Assembly: GCA_040403495.1 (NCBI GenBank)
Contig: JBBAKM010000004.1
Coordinates: 1 to 64,000, forward strand
Source of the DNA: JABMMZ01 sp040403495
Lineage (GTDB): Bacteria > Bacteroidota > Bacteroidia > NS11-12g > UBA955
Length of the DNA stretch: 64,000 nucleotides
Direction of reading: 5' to 3'
Shown: positions 24,302 to 33,462 of the stretch, piece by piece
Layout: every line of letters starts with the position of its first letter
Position numbering within the stretch: position 1 is the stretch's first letter
Notes under the pieces: generated by a model
Told to the model about the DNA's origin: nothing
Seen by the model: only the letters and a program-made list of their open reading frames with translations
Databases searched by the model: none
Program-made: the position numbers and the translations under genes

Positions 24302-25408
24302 TTATTTCTTCAAAATTTCTCCGTCTTTACAAATCAATGTTCCTTTGGTGATTTCTTCTTCCATTTCCCATTTAAATCCTTCGTTATTTGCTAGGTGTAT
24401 AAGGAAAGTGTAAATGTTTTTGGCATAACTTTCACTGGCGTTTTGAGATAATAGTGACGGTAAATTAGTTTCGCCCACTATTTTAACACCATGTTTCACA
24501 ACGACTTTGCCAGCTTCACTTATTTCGCAATTGCCTCCTTGTTCTACTGCCATGTCCACAATAACACTGCCTAGTTTCATGGTTTTTACCATGTCTTCGG
24601 TTACTAAAATTGGTGCTTTTTTGCCAGGAATTAAGGCCGTTGTAATCACAACATCAGCAGCAGCTATGTGTTTGCCAAGTATTTCTCTTTGCTTTTTTAA
24701 GGTGTCATCACTGGTTTCTTTCACATAGCCACCTTCTATTTTTACATCTCCAGTATCAAAACTAATGAATTTCCCCCCTAATGATTCCACTTGTTCTTTT
24801 GTTTCAGGTCTTATGTCGGTTACCTCAACCACAGCACCCAATCTTTTGGCTGTTCCAATAGCTTGCAAACCAGCTACACCTGCGCCAAAAATCAATACTT
24901 TTGAAGGAGTAATCGTTCCGGCAGCTGTCATTAACATTGGGAAAATTCTAGCCGAATGGTGAGCGCCAAGCATAACCGCCTTGTAACCAGCCAAATTGGC
25001 TTGTGAACTTAATGCATCCATACTTTGTGCCCTCGAAATTCTCGGAATAGCATCCATACTAAAAACCGTAATTTTCTTGGCGTTTAACTTTTCTATGAGC
25101 TCAGGATTGGTGAGGTGGTAAACAAAAGAAATTAAAGTAGAACCTTCCTTTAATAAATTGATTTCATCCTGATTGGGAGCATTAACTTTTAGTAATACAT
25201 CCGATTTTTGACAAACGTCAGCATTTGAATTTAAAATTTCTGCTCCCGCTTGTTGGTAGTTGTCGTCGGAAAAATTAGACAAAGTGCCTGAACCAGTCTC
25301 TATGACACATTTAAAACCTGCTTTCACTAGGTTTTTAACCACATCAGGACTCATGGCAACTCTATTTTCGCCTTGTTTCGATTCTTTAATAGTACCTATT
25401 ATCATCAT
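24302..25408 (-). CDS. pntAA: NAD(P) transhydrogenase subunit alpha part 1
   Basis: Soluble NAD(H)-binding domain I of the transhydrogenase, 368 residues. Landmarks are the start MMIIGTIKESKQGENRVAMS, DAIPRISRAQSMDALSSQAN near 122-141, the Rossmann motif FGAGVAGLQAIGTAKRLG near 171-188 with VEVTDIRPE, and IPGKKAPILVTEDMV near 259. The related alanine dehydrogenase is encoded nearby at 26766. An ATG start is chosen because a TTG two codons earlier overlaps the -7 box at 25412-25419. It is the first gene of the pnt operon. Confidence 0.95.
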   Translation of the reverse strand: MMIIGTIKESKQGENRVAMSPDVVKNLVKAGFKCVIETGSGTLSNFSDDNYQQAGAEILNSNADVCQKSDVLLKVNAPNQDEINLLKEGSTLISFVYHLTNPELIEKLNAKKITVFSMDAIPRISRAQSMDALSSQANLAGYKAVMLGAHHSARIFPMLMTAAGTITPSKVLIFGAGVAGLQAIGTAKRLGAVVEVTDIRPETKEQVESLGGKFISFDTGDVKIEGGYVKETSDDTLKKQREILGKHIAAADVVITTALIPGKKAPILVTEDMVKTMKLGSVIVDMAVEQGGNCEISEAGKVVVKHGVKIVGETNLPSLLSQNASESYAKNIYTFLIHLANNEGFKWEMEEEITKGTLICKDGEILKK

Positions 25409-25411
25409 GGG

Positions 25412-25419
25412 CAAATGTA
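25412..25419 (-). promoter_or_regulatory. pntAA: -7 box TACATTTG just before pntAA
   Basis: Minus-strand TACATTTG ends three bases before the ATG at 25408, implying a leaderless or very short transcript starting in or at the first codons. No convincing -33 TTG is visible at 17-23 bp. Confidence 0.45.
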
Positions 25420-25546
25420 GAAAAAAAACAAGAGAGTATCGATGTCACATGTTATTTTTTTAGCAAAAAGCTTAAATCAATTGGTTTTTATTACATTGTA
25501 ATGGTTAAGATAAATTATTTTTTAAATTTTTAGTCCTCTTTATTCA

Positions 25547-25609
25547 TTTTCCTTTGGTAGGTATGCAGCCTTGGATTAAGCGATGAGTACCAACCAATTT
25601 TTGTGGTCG
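25547..25609 (+). repeat. 63-bp direct repeat left of the lipoprotein gene
   Basis: Contains GTATGCAGCCTTGG, GATGAGTA and CCAATTTTTGTGGTCG in the same spacing as 26551-26613; about ten mismatches over 63 bp and no gaps. It is followed by TAGGAGGCAACCTCACAAGG, a diverged relative of the motif at 9449 and 10189. Confidence 0.8.
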
Positions 25610-25688
25610 TTCTGATAATTAGGAGGCAACCTCACAAGGCTATCATTCAGAATTAGTATAGCTAAAATCAATAATGAGGGAGTCGGTT

Positions 25689-26309
25689 TTATTTTTCAAT
25701 ATTGTGTCTTACAAGATCCCAAACACGTATATTTTTGTTAGTTGAAGTATCAACGATTTTTTTTCTTATGTAACCAACATTCATTGAAAAATAATAGTCA
25801 AAATTATATTTAGATACTGACGATCTCCTTCGTATGTCTTTATATGTCTTTCCTTTAATTTTAAAAGAATCAACAATATAAGATTTGCGGTCATAATATT
25901 CAAATGCATATATTCTTAGTAATTTAAAATTATTGTTTTCAATGTCATTAACTACAATTTCGTCTGTTGATGGATTTTCATATAGTTTATATTTTGTTAA
26001 AGAAATAGTATCTTTATAGAATGAAGAATACAAATACATGTTTGAAGTTCTTAAATGGTATTCGTATGAGCAATCATAACTTTTTTCTAGATAATCACTA
26101 TAATCACTATTTATAACATATACTGAATCTATTGCTTTTGAAATGGTATCTTCATAAATCCAATAGGAGTTTTTGTTGAAATATAAGCATTGATAATCTA
26201 TATTAAATCTCCTGTCAAAGTATGTTAAATTACAAGGGTGATCATTTGGCTTACTCATACAAGATATCAAAAGTATCACGCTTGTAAATATATAATTTTT
26301 GTTTTTCAT
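25689..26309 (-). CDS. Hypothetical lipoprotein between direct repeats
   Basis: No family recognised. The 206-residue protein has a lipoprotein signal peptide with lipobox ILLISC (Cys near 17). The mature part is Tyr- and Asn-rich (YSDYLEKSYDCSYEYHLR, KYNFDYYFSMNVGYIRKK) with alternating strands. It stands alone, with 280 bp to pntAA and 456 bp to ald, and is enclosed by the 63-bp repeats at 25547 and 26551, which suggests that it arrived as a unit. Composition does not differ obviously from its neighbours. Confidence 0.7.
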   Translation of the reverse strand: MKNKNYIFTSVILLISCMSKPNDHPCNLTYFDRRFNIDYQCLYFNKNSYWIYEDTISKAIDSVYVINSDYSDYLEKSYDCSYEYHLRTSNMYLYSSFYKDTISLTKYKLYENPSTDEIVVNDIENNNFKLLRIYAFEYYDRKSYIVDSFKIKGKTYKDIRRRSSVSKYNFDYYFSMNVGYIRKKIVDTSTNKNIRVWDLVRHNIEK

Positions 26310-26550
26310 AGTATGGTTAATTTAATTGGAGCTGTTGCTTGAAAAATGAATTTACTTTTTTTAGTAACTTTTTGTTTTAAGAGTTAATACGCAAATATAT
26401 TATTTATTATTTTTTTATTTAGCTATGGGCAAAATAATATCAATAATAGTTTAAATCCTCATTTCCGAGGTTTTAGATATCGAAAAAGTTTTTTAATACG
26501 GCTTGTCTATTATGTGTTGGTGGGCAAACATCGTTTCACGTAAAAAGAAT

Positions 26551-26613
26551 TTCTCCTTTGCTTGGTATGCAGCCTTGGCTTAAGGGATGAGTAACAGCCA
26601 ATTTTTGTGGTCG
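26551..26613 (+). repeat. 63-bp direct repeat right of the lipoprotein gene
   Basis: Second copy of 25547-25609, offset by 1004 bp and in the same orientation. Confidence 0.8.
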
Positions 26614-26728
26614 GTCGCAATAACATAAGACTAATCATCAATCCAACCACTGTAAAAAACTTTTTACTTCTAAAATTTGCCTTACTTTTTTCACGGAAAA
26701 AGAATTTTTTTTTGAGGGGATAAAAAAT

Positions 26729-26736
26729 TACTTTTG
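26729..26736 (+). promoter_or_regulatory. ald: -7 box TACTTTTG for ald
   Basis: Exact TAnnTTTG match 29 nt before the ATG at 26766. The intervening leader AACAAAAAATAAATAATA is A-rich without Shine-Dalgarno, as is usual for well-expressed Bacteroidota genes. A TTG at 26712-26714 is 14 bp upstream, shorter than the usual spacing. Confidence 0.5.
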
Positions 26737-26765
26737 CACCACCTTAACAAAAAATAAATAATAAT

Positions 26766-27881
26766 ATGATTATCGGTGTTCCAAAAGAAATTAAAAATAA
26801 CGAAAATAGAGTTGCTGTAACGCCAGCAGGTGTGAGTGATTTCGTTAGACATGGCCATACAGTTTATGTGCAACATACTGCTGGAAATGGAAGTGGTTTT
26901 AGTGATGAAGAATATACTGAAGCTGGAGCGACTATTTTGTCAACAATCGAAGAAGTATATGCCATTGCTGAAATGATTGTTAAAGTAAAAGAACCAATCG
27001 AAAGCGAATACAAACTGATTAAAAAAGGTCAATTGTTATTTACTTACTTTCACTTTGCTAGCTATGAGCCATTAACACATGCAATGATTGCAAGTGGTGC
27101 TACTTGTTTAGCTTATGAAACTGTTGAGAAAAACGACCGTTCATTGCCTTTGTTAGTGCCTATGAGCGAAGTAGCTGGTAGAATGTCTATTCAACAAGGG
27201 GCTAAATATTTAGAAAAACCAATGGGTGGAAGAGGTATTTTATTAGGTGGTGTTCCGGGTGTTAAACCAGCAGAAGTATTGGTATTAGGCGGTGGAATTG
27301 TGGGAACACAAGCTGCTAAAATGGCTGCAGGTATGGGCGCTCAGGTTACTATCATGGATATTTCTATTCCACGTTTACGTCAGTTAGACGATATTATGCC
27401 TGCTAACGTTCAAACGATGTTCAGTAACTCATACAACATTAAAGCGGCTATCAAAACTGCCGATTTAGTGATTGGTGGCGTTTTGATTCCAGGTGCAAAA
27501 GCGCCACACTTAATTACCAAAGATAATTTAAGTTCAATGAAAAAAGGTTCTGTATTGGTGGACGTTGCTGTAGACCAAGGTGGATGCTTCGAAACAACTA
27601 AACCTACTACTCACGCTGACCCAATTTATGTAATAGATGATGTTATTCACTATTGCGTTGCCAATATGCCAGGAGCAGTTCCTTACACTTCAACTTTAGC
27701 TTTAACAAATGCAACTTTACCGTATGCTATTCAATTGGCAAATCAAGGTTGGAAAACAGCTTGTTCAAGCAATAATGAATTGAAATTAGGTTTAAATGTG
27801 GTTGATGGAAAAGTGGTTTACAAAGCCGTTTCTGATGCTTTCAATTTACCTTACACGCCAGTTGAAGAAGTGTTAAATTAA
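26766..27881 (+). CDS. ald: Alanine dehydrogenase
   Basis: Reversibly converts L-alanine to pyruvate, ammonia and NADH. The 371-residue sequence begins MIIGVPKEIKNNENRVAVTP, with the conserved Lys/Arg of the substrate site, has KVKEP near residue 78, a typical EVAGRMSIQQGAKYLEKP near 138-155 and the NAD-binding VLGGGIVGTQAAKMAAGMGA near 174-193, followed by VDVAVDQGGCFETT near 268. The last residues continue the family alignment. It is monocistronic, with its own promoter and a strong terminator 18 bp downstream. Confidence 0.96.
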   Translation: MIIGVPKEIKNNENRVAVTPAGVSDFVRHGHTVYVQHTAGNGSGFSDEEYTEAGATILSTIEEVYAIAEMIVKVKEPIESEYKLIKKGQLLFTYFHFASYEPLTHAMIASGATCLAYETVEKNDRSLPLLVPMSEVAGRMSIQQGAKYLEKPMGGRGILLGGVPGVKPAEVLVLGGGIVGTQAAKMAAGMGAQVTIMDISIPRLRQLDDIMPANVQTMFSNSYNIKAAIKTADLVIGGVLIPGAKAPHLITKDNLSSMKKGSVLVDVAVDQGGCFETTKPTTHADPIYVIDDVIHYCVANMPGAVPYTSTLALTNATLPYAIQLANQGWKTACSSNNELKLGLNVVDGKVVYKAVSDAFNLPYTPVEEVLN

Positions 27882-27899
27882 TTTTTATTTCACATAATT

Positions 27900-27931
27900 A
27901 AAAAAGGCGATACGTTTGTATCGCCTTTTTT
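27900..27931. terminator. Intrinsic terminator after ald
   Basis: Arms AAAAAAGGCGATAC (27900-27913) and GTATCGCCTTTTTT (27918-27931) form a perfect 14-bp stem with a 4-nt loop and T-run; it serves ald and, in the other direction, the cytochrome b5-like gene. Confidence 0.9.
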
Positions 27932-27949
27932 TGTAAAAAAAATGTCATT

Positions 27950-28177
27950 TTATTCAAGTTCGCCAATTTTTGTAAACTTGTTAAATACTGATTCGGAATG
28001 TGGCGCATGTGCTAGTTCTTTTGTTAAATCCTGACCAGCCCAGTGCTCGTAATGCTTGCCATTGCGCCATAGTCGGCTCTCCGTAACATCATAAATATTT
28101 CCTTTATATGCCACCCAAATTTCGGGTTTGTCTTGCCCATTTCGCAGGGACAGCTGTTGTAGCGTGTATTTTTTCAA
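27950..28177 (-). CDS. Small cytochrome b5-like haem-binding protein
   Basis: A 75-residue cytoplasmic protein of the short bacterial cytochrome b5-like group. It shows WVAYKGNIYDVTESRLW near residues 21-37, then NGKHYEHWAGQDLT and LAHAPHS. The classic HPGG is not present; in this subfamily the His of NGxH and the His of APHS are the likely haem ligands. The partner enzyme is not known. It converges with ald and diverges from the histidine kinase gene 55 bp away. Confidence 0.85.
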   Translation of the reverse strand: MKKYTLQQLSLRNGQDKPEIWVAYKGNIYDVTESRLWRNGKHYEHWAGQDLTKELAHAPHSESVFNKFTKIGELE

Positions 28178-28231
28178 AGTGTTATTTCCTTTTTTTGTTT
28201 TAAATTTGAATTCTACAAAGATATTACAGAT

Positions 28232-29383
28232 TTGAAATACAGATTGTTTTTTAGTTTAATAATTGTTTACATGGCTTGTGTCTTTGGCTGGTGGTTGTAT
28301 TCCTTTATTTCTTTGGTCCGTTCTGAATACACTTTAGAAAAAGAAAATTTAAACCTAAATGCTTTACTCATCAGAAAGCGATTGTCCCTCGACTTAGAAT
28401 CAATGAATAATGACTCTAAACTTAGTCCATATCAATTTTATTTAAAAAATAAATCGATGGTTGATTCTACTATTCAAAAGTTGAATGAAGAATTGTCAAC
28501 AGAAACTTATTTAATTGTCAAAGACACAAACGCATCATTTTCGGGACTTTATGATGTAGTTGTTCATCCAAGGGAGTTTAAACAAAAAGAGAAAAGATAC
28601 AACTCTAAAAAAAGAGCTTATTATTCTGAGGTCTTGTTTTTTGGCCTTTTAGTTATAGCAGGTTCCGTTTGGATTTTCACCAAATTAGAATCTTTACTTA
28701 AGTTGAATAAACTGCAAAACAACTTCCTTTTGTCCATTACACATGAGCTAAAAACCCCATTGGCTGCTATAAAATTAAGTAGTGAAACCTTGTTAAAGAG
28801 GAATTTAGACCCTGAAATGTCTAAACAAATTGTATCACAAACATTGAGTAATGCCGAGCGGTTGAATGATTTGATAGACAATGTTTTGTTAGCCACCAAT
28901 ATCGACAGTCAAACCTATCAGTTTAAAATGCAATCGCTCAATCTGTCCGATTTAATACACGAAACGGCTGATGTTATTTTTGTAGAACCTCATTTTACAG
29001 GACAATTGAATATTGAAACCGACAGTCAACGAATTTATGGAGATGAATTGGCTATTAAATTGGTTCTTAGTAACATATTCAACAATGCAATTAAGTATGG
29101 TGGTGAAAATGTAGTGGTTGATGTAAAAACAGAAACAGAACGCAATACAGAAAAGTTAATTATTTCTGACAATGGTATAGGGATTGATGTGAAAGAATCG
29201 AAACAGATATTTAAGAAATTTTACCGAGTAGGAGACGAAGAAACGCGTGAAACAAAAGGGACAGGTTTGGGGTTATACATTGTAAAAGAGATTCTTAAAT
29301 ACCACAAAGCGAAAATTGAAATAAAACCTAATGTGCCCAAAGGGACACAGTTTATAATAACCTTTAAAAAATTAAAAATATGA
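28232..29383 (+). CDS. Sensor histidine kinase
   Basis: A 383-residue membrane kinase: helix 1 at about residues 5-27, a periplasmic sensor region of about 100 residues, helix 2 at about 132-152, then HisKA with the phospho-acceptor in SITHELKTPLAAIKLS (near 168-183) and the ATPase domain with NIFNNAIKYGG, DNGIGID and GTGLGLYIV boxes (near 284-350). The start is TTG at 28232, since no in-frame ATG precedes helix 1. Its stop overlaps the start of the response regulator by 4 nt. The sensed signal is unknown; the downstream haem-type uptake genes suggest an iron or haem link. Confidence 0.92.
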   Translation: MKYRLFFSLIIVYMACVFGWWLYSFISLVRSEYTLEKENLNLNALLIRKRLSLDLESMNNDSKLSPYQFYLKNKSMVDSTIQKLNEELSTETYLIVKDTNASFSGLYDVVVHPREFKQKEKRYNSKKRAYYSEVLFFGLLVIAGSVWIFTKLESLLKLNKLQNNFLLSITHELKTPLAAIKLSSETLLKRNLDPEMSKQIVSQTLSNAERLNDLIDNVLLATNIDSQTYQFKMQSLNLSDLIHETADVIFVEPHFTGQLNIETDSQRIYGDELAIKLVLSNIFNNAIKYGGENVVVDVKTETERNTEKLIISDNGIGIDVKESKQIFKKFYRVGDEETRETKGTGLGLYIVKEILKYHKAKIEIKPNVPKGTQFIITFKKLKI

Positions 29384-30084
29384 CCAAAAGAATAATGTTA
29401 GTGGAAGATGAATCAAGTTTGCACGACTTATTAAAGTTGAATCTAGAACTTGATGGCAACAAGGTAGTTGGCGTTAAAGACGGAGAAACAGCTATTAAAA
29501 AATTCAATGACCAGCAGTTTGATTTGGTTATTTTAGATGTGATGATACCTGGAATTAATGGTTTAAATGTATGCGAAAGTATTCGTTTGAAAGATGGCAA
29601 TGTGCCTATTTTGTTTTTATCAGCCAAAAGTAGACCGGAAGACAGAATAGCGGGTTTGAAAAAAGGTGCCGATGATTATTTAACCAAACCATTCAACTTG
29701 GAAGAATTGCAGTTAAGGGTTAATAATTTGCTTAATAGACGTCAAATGCAAGGCACTACTATGGCGCAAAACCATGGTCTCAAAGAGTTTTCATTTGGTC
29801 CAAACTATATCAATTTTGACAATCACGAAGCCAAAGGAGTAAATGGCACATACACTTTAACCAAAAAAGAAGTAATGTTACTTAAGCTATTAATAGAACA
29901 CAAGGGCGAAATAGTAAGCAGAGAGAAAATATTACAAACAGTTTGGGGTTATTCGGTTTATCCATCTACCAGAACGATTGATAATTTCATACTTTCATTT
30001 AGAAAATATTTTGAATTAGACCCTAAAAATCCGCAATACATTATCTCAATCAGAGGTGTTGGCTATATGCTTGATTTTAAATAA
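29380..30084 (+). CDS. OmpR-family response regulator
   Basis: A 234-residue two-domain regulator. The receiver has EDE near residue 8-10, phospho-acceptor Asp in VILDVMIPG near 52 and LTKPF near 102-106. The C-terminal winged helix includes YTLTKKEVMLLKLLIEHKGE and TRTIDNFILSFRKYFE and ends with ISIRGVGYMLD. It forms an operon with the preceding kinase (ATGA overlap). Likely targets are the genes beginning at 30180, which have their own promoter 100 bp downstream; this is inference from position. Confidence 0.95.
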   Translation: MTKRIMLVEDESSLHDLLKLNLELDGNKVVGVKDGETAIKKFNDQQFDLVILDVMIPGINGLNVCESIRLKDGNVPILFLSAKSRPEDRIAGLKKGADDYLTKPFNLEELQLRVNNLLNRRQMQGTTMAQNHGLKEFSFGPNYINFDNHEAKGVNGTYTLTKKEVMLLKLLIEHKGEIVSREKILQTVWGYSVYPSTRTIDNFILSFRKYFELDPKNPQYIISIRGVGYMLDFK

Positions 30085-30122
30085 GTTGCGCAATGTCATA
30101 ATACTGTCATTTTTGAACTTGT

Positions 30123-30155
30123 TTTGAAATAAACAAGTAATAAAACGTAATTTTG
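30123..30155 (+). promoter_or_regulatory. TTTG-N21-TAATTTTG promoter for the HmuY-like/TonB operon
   Basis: TTTG at 30123-30126 and TAATTTTG at 30148-30155 match the Bacteroidota consensus. The ATG follows 25 nt later after an A-rich leader. The sequence ahead would be the place to look for response-regulator sites. Confidence 0.6.
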
Positions 30156-30179
30156 TAACCACTTAAAATCTCTTTAAAA

Positions 30180-31442
30180 ATGAAAAAAATAGCAAGCATA
30201 TTCTTCTCTCTCTTTGTTGCTTCTTTTGCAGCACAATCTCAATGTCCTGTAACTGATAGTACTCTTATGGGTGCAGGCTCAATCAATGATGTTTATTACA
30301 GTTTAAAAAACGGGGTTGTCAAGACAGTTTCAAACAAAAATTGGCATTTGGCATTTTCGGTAATGCGTAGTCAGTTCCCAGGAAATCCATCTACAGGTGT
30401 AGCAGTTCGTTTAAATTCTGCAGGCAATAATATGAAGTTAGTAAGGTTACCCGCCACACAAAATCCAGCAAATTGGAGAAGCATAGATACTACAGGCATG
30501 TATGCTTTGCCAGAACTAATTGATTCTGATAGTACTTGGTTTTCTACTGCATTCACAAAGGGTTACTCATCTGCAGACCCATTTAATTTTATTTGGGGTG
30601 CTTACAACATGTCATCCAAACATGTTGATGGAACTAACGTGTATATTATGTTCAACAAAGCAGATAATATCTACAAAAAAGTATTTATTAGGCAAGTCAC
30701 TTTTGATTCTATGTGGAGTGTAGTGGTTTCAAACTTAGACAATACAGATTCTAATTTTGTTCAAATTAGAAAAAACGCATATCCAAACAGAATGTTTGTT
30801 TATTACAATGCAGTAACCAATGAAGTTTTGGACAGAGAACCAGCGAATAACTCTTGGGATTTGGTTTGGACTAAATACACCACATTTGCAGTAAGTACCC
30901 AAGGCAGTGGATTGTTTCCTTTGGTTGGTGTGTTAAGTAATTTAGGCGTTCAGGTTGCAAAAAACATAGGTAAGAAATGCGATCAAGTATGGTTGTCAAC
31001 CAAAACAGCACAAGTGAATCCAAAAATATCCTTGATAGGTGGTGATTGGAAATTGCACATGGGTGGTGGTGTTTTTTCAATAGCAGATACCTTTGTTTAT
31101 TTTATCACAAGTGGAAATACTACTCATAAATTAACATTCAAAGGGTATATTGGAGGAGCAACGGGTAAATCAACATTCAATTTGTATGAGGCTACTTTGT
31201 CAAACAATGAATTGTCATCAACTCCACAAATTAAAGTAGTTCCAAATCCAATTAATGGTTTAGGTGAAATTTTAACAGATTCAAAAGTTGAGAAAATCAC
31301 AATTCAGAATTTGCAAGGTCAGGTTATTTTAGAAAATTCACTGTCAAATTCATTTGATATTTTAAATTATGCAAGTGGTATATATCTAATGACCATTCAA
31401 ACAGATAAAGGATTAACTAAATTGAAACTGATAAAACAATAA
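30180..31442 (+). CDS. HmuY-like domain protein with T9SS sorting tail
   Basis: A 420-residue secreted protein. The signal peptide ends after residue 20 (FAAQS). The body resembles HmuY-type haem-binding proteins: DVYYSLKNGVV and NWHLAF near the start and WDLVWTKYTTF with PLVGVLSNLGV near 225-260, a pattern also present in the lipoprotein at 33462. Residues about 345-420 are a T9SS type A sorting domain (KVVPNPINGLGEIL onward). It would be placed at the cell surface by the Por system. The haem role is inferred from pattern and from the neighbouring TonB receptor, not proved by ligand residues. Confidence 0.72.
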   Translation: MKKIASIFFSLFVASFAAQSQCPVTDSTLMGAGSINDVYYSLKNGVVKTVSNKNWHLAFSVMRSQFPGNPSTGVAVRLNSAGNNMKLVRLPATQNPANWRSIDTTGMYALPELIDSDSTWFSTAFTKGYSSADPFNFIWGAYNMSSKHVDGTNVYIMFNKADNIYKKVFIRQVTFDSMWSVVVSNLDNTDSNFVQIRKNAYPNRMFVYYNAVTNEVLDREPANNSWDLVWTKYTTFAVSTQGSGLFPLVGVLSNLGVQVAKNIGKKCDQVWLSTKTAQVNPKISLIGGDWKLHMGGGVFSIADTFVYFITSGNTTHKLTFKGYIGGATGKSTFNLYEATLSNNELSSTPQIKVVPNPINGLGEILTDSKVEKITIQNLQGQVILENSLSNSFDILNYASGIYLMTIQTDKGLTKLKLIKQ

Positions 31443-31461
31443 TAGCTTTTGTAATTAATAT

Positions 31462-33462
31462 TTGAATTTTTTAAAATACATATCACTAATTGTTTTGTTT
31501 TTTTGCCTAGCTCACCTTAGAGCTCAGGTTGAAGACTCTACTATGTTTGATGGATATGTCGTTACAGCTGAAATTCAACCAACAAAATCTTCTGAATCGG
31601 TTCAGAATATCAGATTAATTTCCCAAAAAACAATTGAAAAACAAGGGGCAGTTAACCTAAGCGACCTCCTTTCCAAAGAGATGAATATCAGAGTTGGAAA
31701 TGATAATATTCTTGGTTCTTCATTGAGTTTACAAGGAATAAGTGGTCAAAATATTAAAATTTTGTTAGATGGGGTTCCTTTGATTGGAAGAGAAAATGGA
31801 AACATTGACCTGAGTCAGATCAACTTATCGAACATTGAAAAAATAGAAATCATTGAAGGGCCACTTTCAGTCATTTATGGAACAGATGCCTTAGGTGGAG
31901 TTATCAATTTAATCTCCAAAAGAATAGCATTAAACAAGAATTCTCTTGTTAATGCACAATCTTATTATGAATCAATAGGGCATTACAATTTTGGAGGTGG
32001 TGCCATATTTAAGTTAAACAATGTAAATATTTCGGCTAACTTAAACCGTAACTTTTTTGCAGGTTACAGTCCCGATAATACCAGAGTGATGTTATGGAAA
32101 CCCAAGCAACAAGTATTTGGTAGTTTTGGAATTCATTCCGACGTGAGCAAGAAAATTAGGGTTCGATTTAAAACAGATATTTTTAGTGAAAAAATAGAGA
32201 ACAGAGGAGCGCCCGTAATTAATCATCTTGAAGCTTATGCTTTTGACGAATACTACCTAACCAACAGAAGTATAACCTCTTTGGATATTTCATACAAACA
32301 AGATGTTAGAACCAATTGGAATGTGCTGTCCTCTTTCGGTTTTTATCAACGAGACAAAATTACTTACAGAAAAAATTTAGTTAATTTATTTTCTGATGTA
32401 ATTCCAACACAAGAGGCCAATAGCTCAACTTCTTTTTTAAATTTTATGAGTCGTGGTACTTATAGTAAAATTACAAGTAAGGTTTTTAATTATCAGTTTG
32501 GGTATGACATAAATGTCAACAGTGCCTTCGGTACCAGAATAGTGAGTGAAAAAGGAAAGATGAATGATTTTGCGGTTTTCTCTAGCTTCGAATACAAACC
32601 TAATAAATACTTTACACTAAAGCCAGGAATTAGGGCAACATACAACAGTATTTATCCCGCACCATTAGTGCCATCAATTCAATTTCAATACAGTCGTTTT
32701 AAAAATTTGACAATGAAATATTCTTACGGTAGAGGCTTTAGAGCACCATCACTTAAGGAGTTGTTTTTGGATTTTGTCGACTTTAATCACAATATTACTG
32801 GCAATGAAAATTTAAAGTCGGAAATGTCTGACAATCAAAATTTAACATTCAAGTATAAATTGAAACATAAATCAAAAAAAGTCAGTTATATAGATTTGGC
32901 TTTTTTTCATAACAGTATTTATAATCAAATTGCAATTGTAGCAGTGAGCCCAATTGACCTAGCCTATACATACCAAAATATTGATAATTTTTACTCAAAA
33001 GGAGCATCATTAAATGTCTCTTCAAAAATCAAAGACTTAAGATACACCTTAGGAGCTTCTTACATTGGTGTTTACAACAATGCTTTTGATGTATTAAATA
33101 ATAATAAGTTTTTATATTCCCCTGAATTAAGAGCGCAACTTAGCTATTCTCTCAAAATAAAGGACCAAGACCCTGTTTCATTGTCGCTGTTTTATAAATA
33201 CAATGGTGTAATGAACGGTTTTGCTTTCAATGAAACCAGAGATATTGTAGCAACTAAAATAGCCGCTTTTAATATTTTAGACGTTACCGCTAACAGGACT
33301 TTTTGGGACAAAAAACTAAGTTTGACATTAGGCATAAAAAACCTACTCAATATCACCAATGTGTTGGCAACAGGAAATACTTCTGTGCACAGTGGCGGGT
33401 CTAATTCAATGCCAATTTCTGTAGGTCGTTCACTGTTTGTTCAATTATTACTAAAAATCTAA
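31462..33462 (+). CDS. TonB-dependent outer membrane receptor
   Basis: A 666-residue ligand-gated channel. The signal peptide covers about residues 1-21. The plug domain includes LISQKTIEKQGAVNLSDLLS, IKILLDGVPLIGRENG and EIIEGPLSVIYGTDALGGVI (near 129-148). The barrel includes YSYGRGFRAPSLKELFLDF near 424 and ends in a terminal strand SVGRSLFVQLLLKI. The presence of FRAP and NPNL-like regions recalls haem receptors of the HmuR type, though the exact motif is incomplete. The start is TTG, as no ATG precedes the signal peptide. It is flanked by two HmuY-like genes; its stop overlaps the next ATG by 1 nt. Confidence 0.9.
   Translation: MNFLKYISLIVLFFCLAHLRAQVEDSTMFDGYVVTAEIQPTKSSESVQNIRLISQKTIEKQGAVNLSDLLSKEMNIRVGNDNILGSSLSLQGISGQNIKILLDGVPLIGRENGNIDLSQINLSNIEKIEIIEGPLSVIYGTDALGGVINLISKRIALNKNSLVNAQSYYESIGHYNFGGGAIFKLNNVNISANLNRNFFAGYSPDNTRVMLWKPKQQVFGSFGIHSDVSKKIRVRFKTDIFSEKIENRGAPVINHLEAYAFDEYYLTNRSITSLDISYKQDVRTNWNVLSSFGFYQRDKITYRKNLVNLFSDVIPTQEANSSTSFLNFMSRGTYSKITSKVFNYQFGYDINVNSAFGTRIVSEKGKMNDFAVFSSFEYKPNKYFTLKPGIRATYNSIYPAPLVPSIQFQYSRFKNLTMKYSYGRGFRAPSLKELFLDFVDFNHNITGNENLKSEMSDNQNLTFKYKLKHKSKKVSYIDLAFFHNSIYNQIAIVAVSPIDLAYTYQNIDNFYSKGASLNVSSKIKDLRYTLGASYIGVYNNAFDVLNNNKFLYSPELRAQLSYSLKIKDQDPVSLSLFYKYNGVMNGFAFNETRDIVATKIAAFNILDVTANRTFWDKKLSLTLGIKNLLNITNVLATGNTSVHSGGSNSMPISVGRSLFVQLLLKI

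Larger units (their letters stand above)
26310..26765. other. 456-bp intergenic region with repeat copy and ald promoter
   Basis: Contains a small CCTC/GAGG hairpin (26453-26474), the right copy of the 63-bp repeat and the ald promoter box. No gene is seen; a 61-codon minus-strand frame in its end overlaps the ald start and is not credible. Confidence 0.6.

Noticed and set aside
25547..26613. Insertion sequence with terminal repeats
   Set aside because: The repeats are direct, not inverted, and the enclosed gene is a lipoprotein and not a transposase.
26691..26876. 61-codon minus-strand frame at the ald start
   Set aside because: It overlaps the ald promoter and first codons and has no protein-like features.
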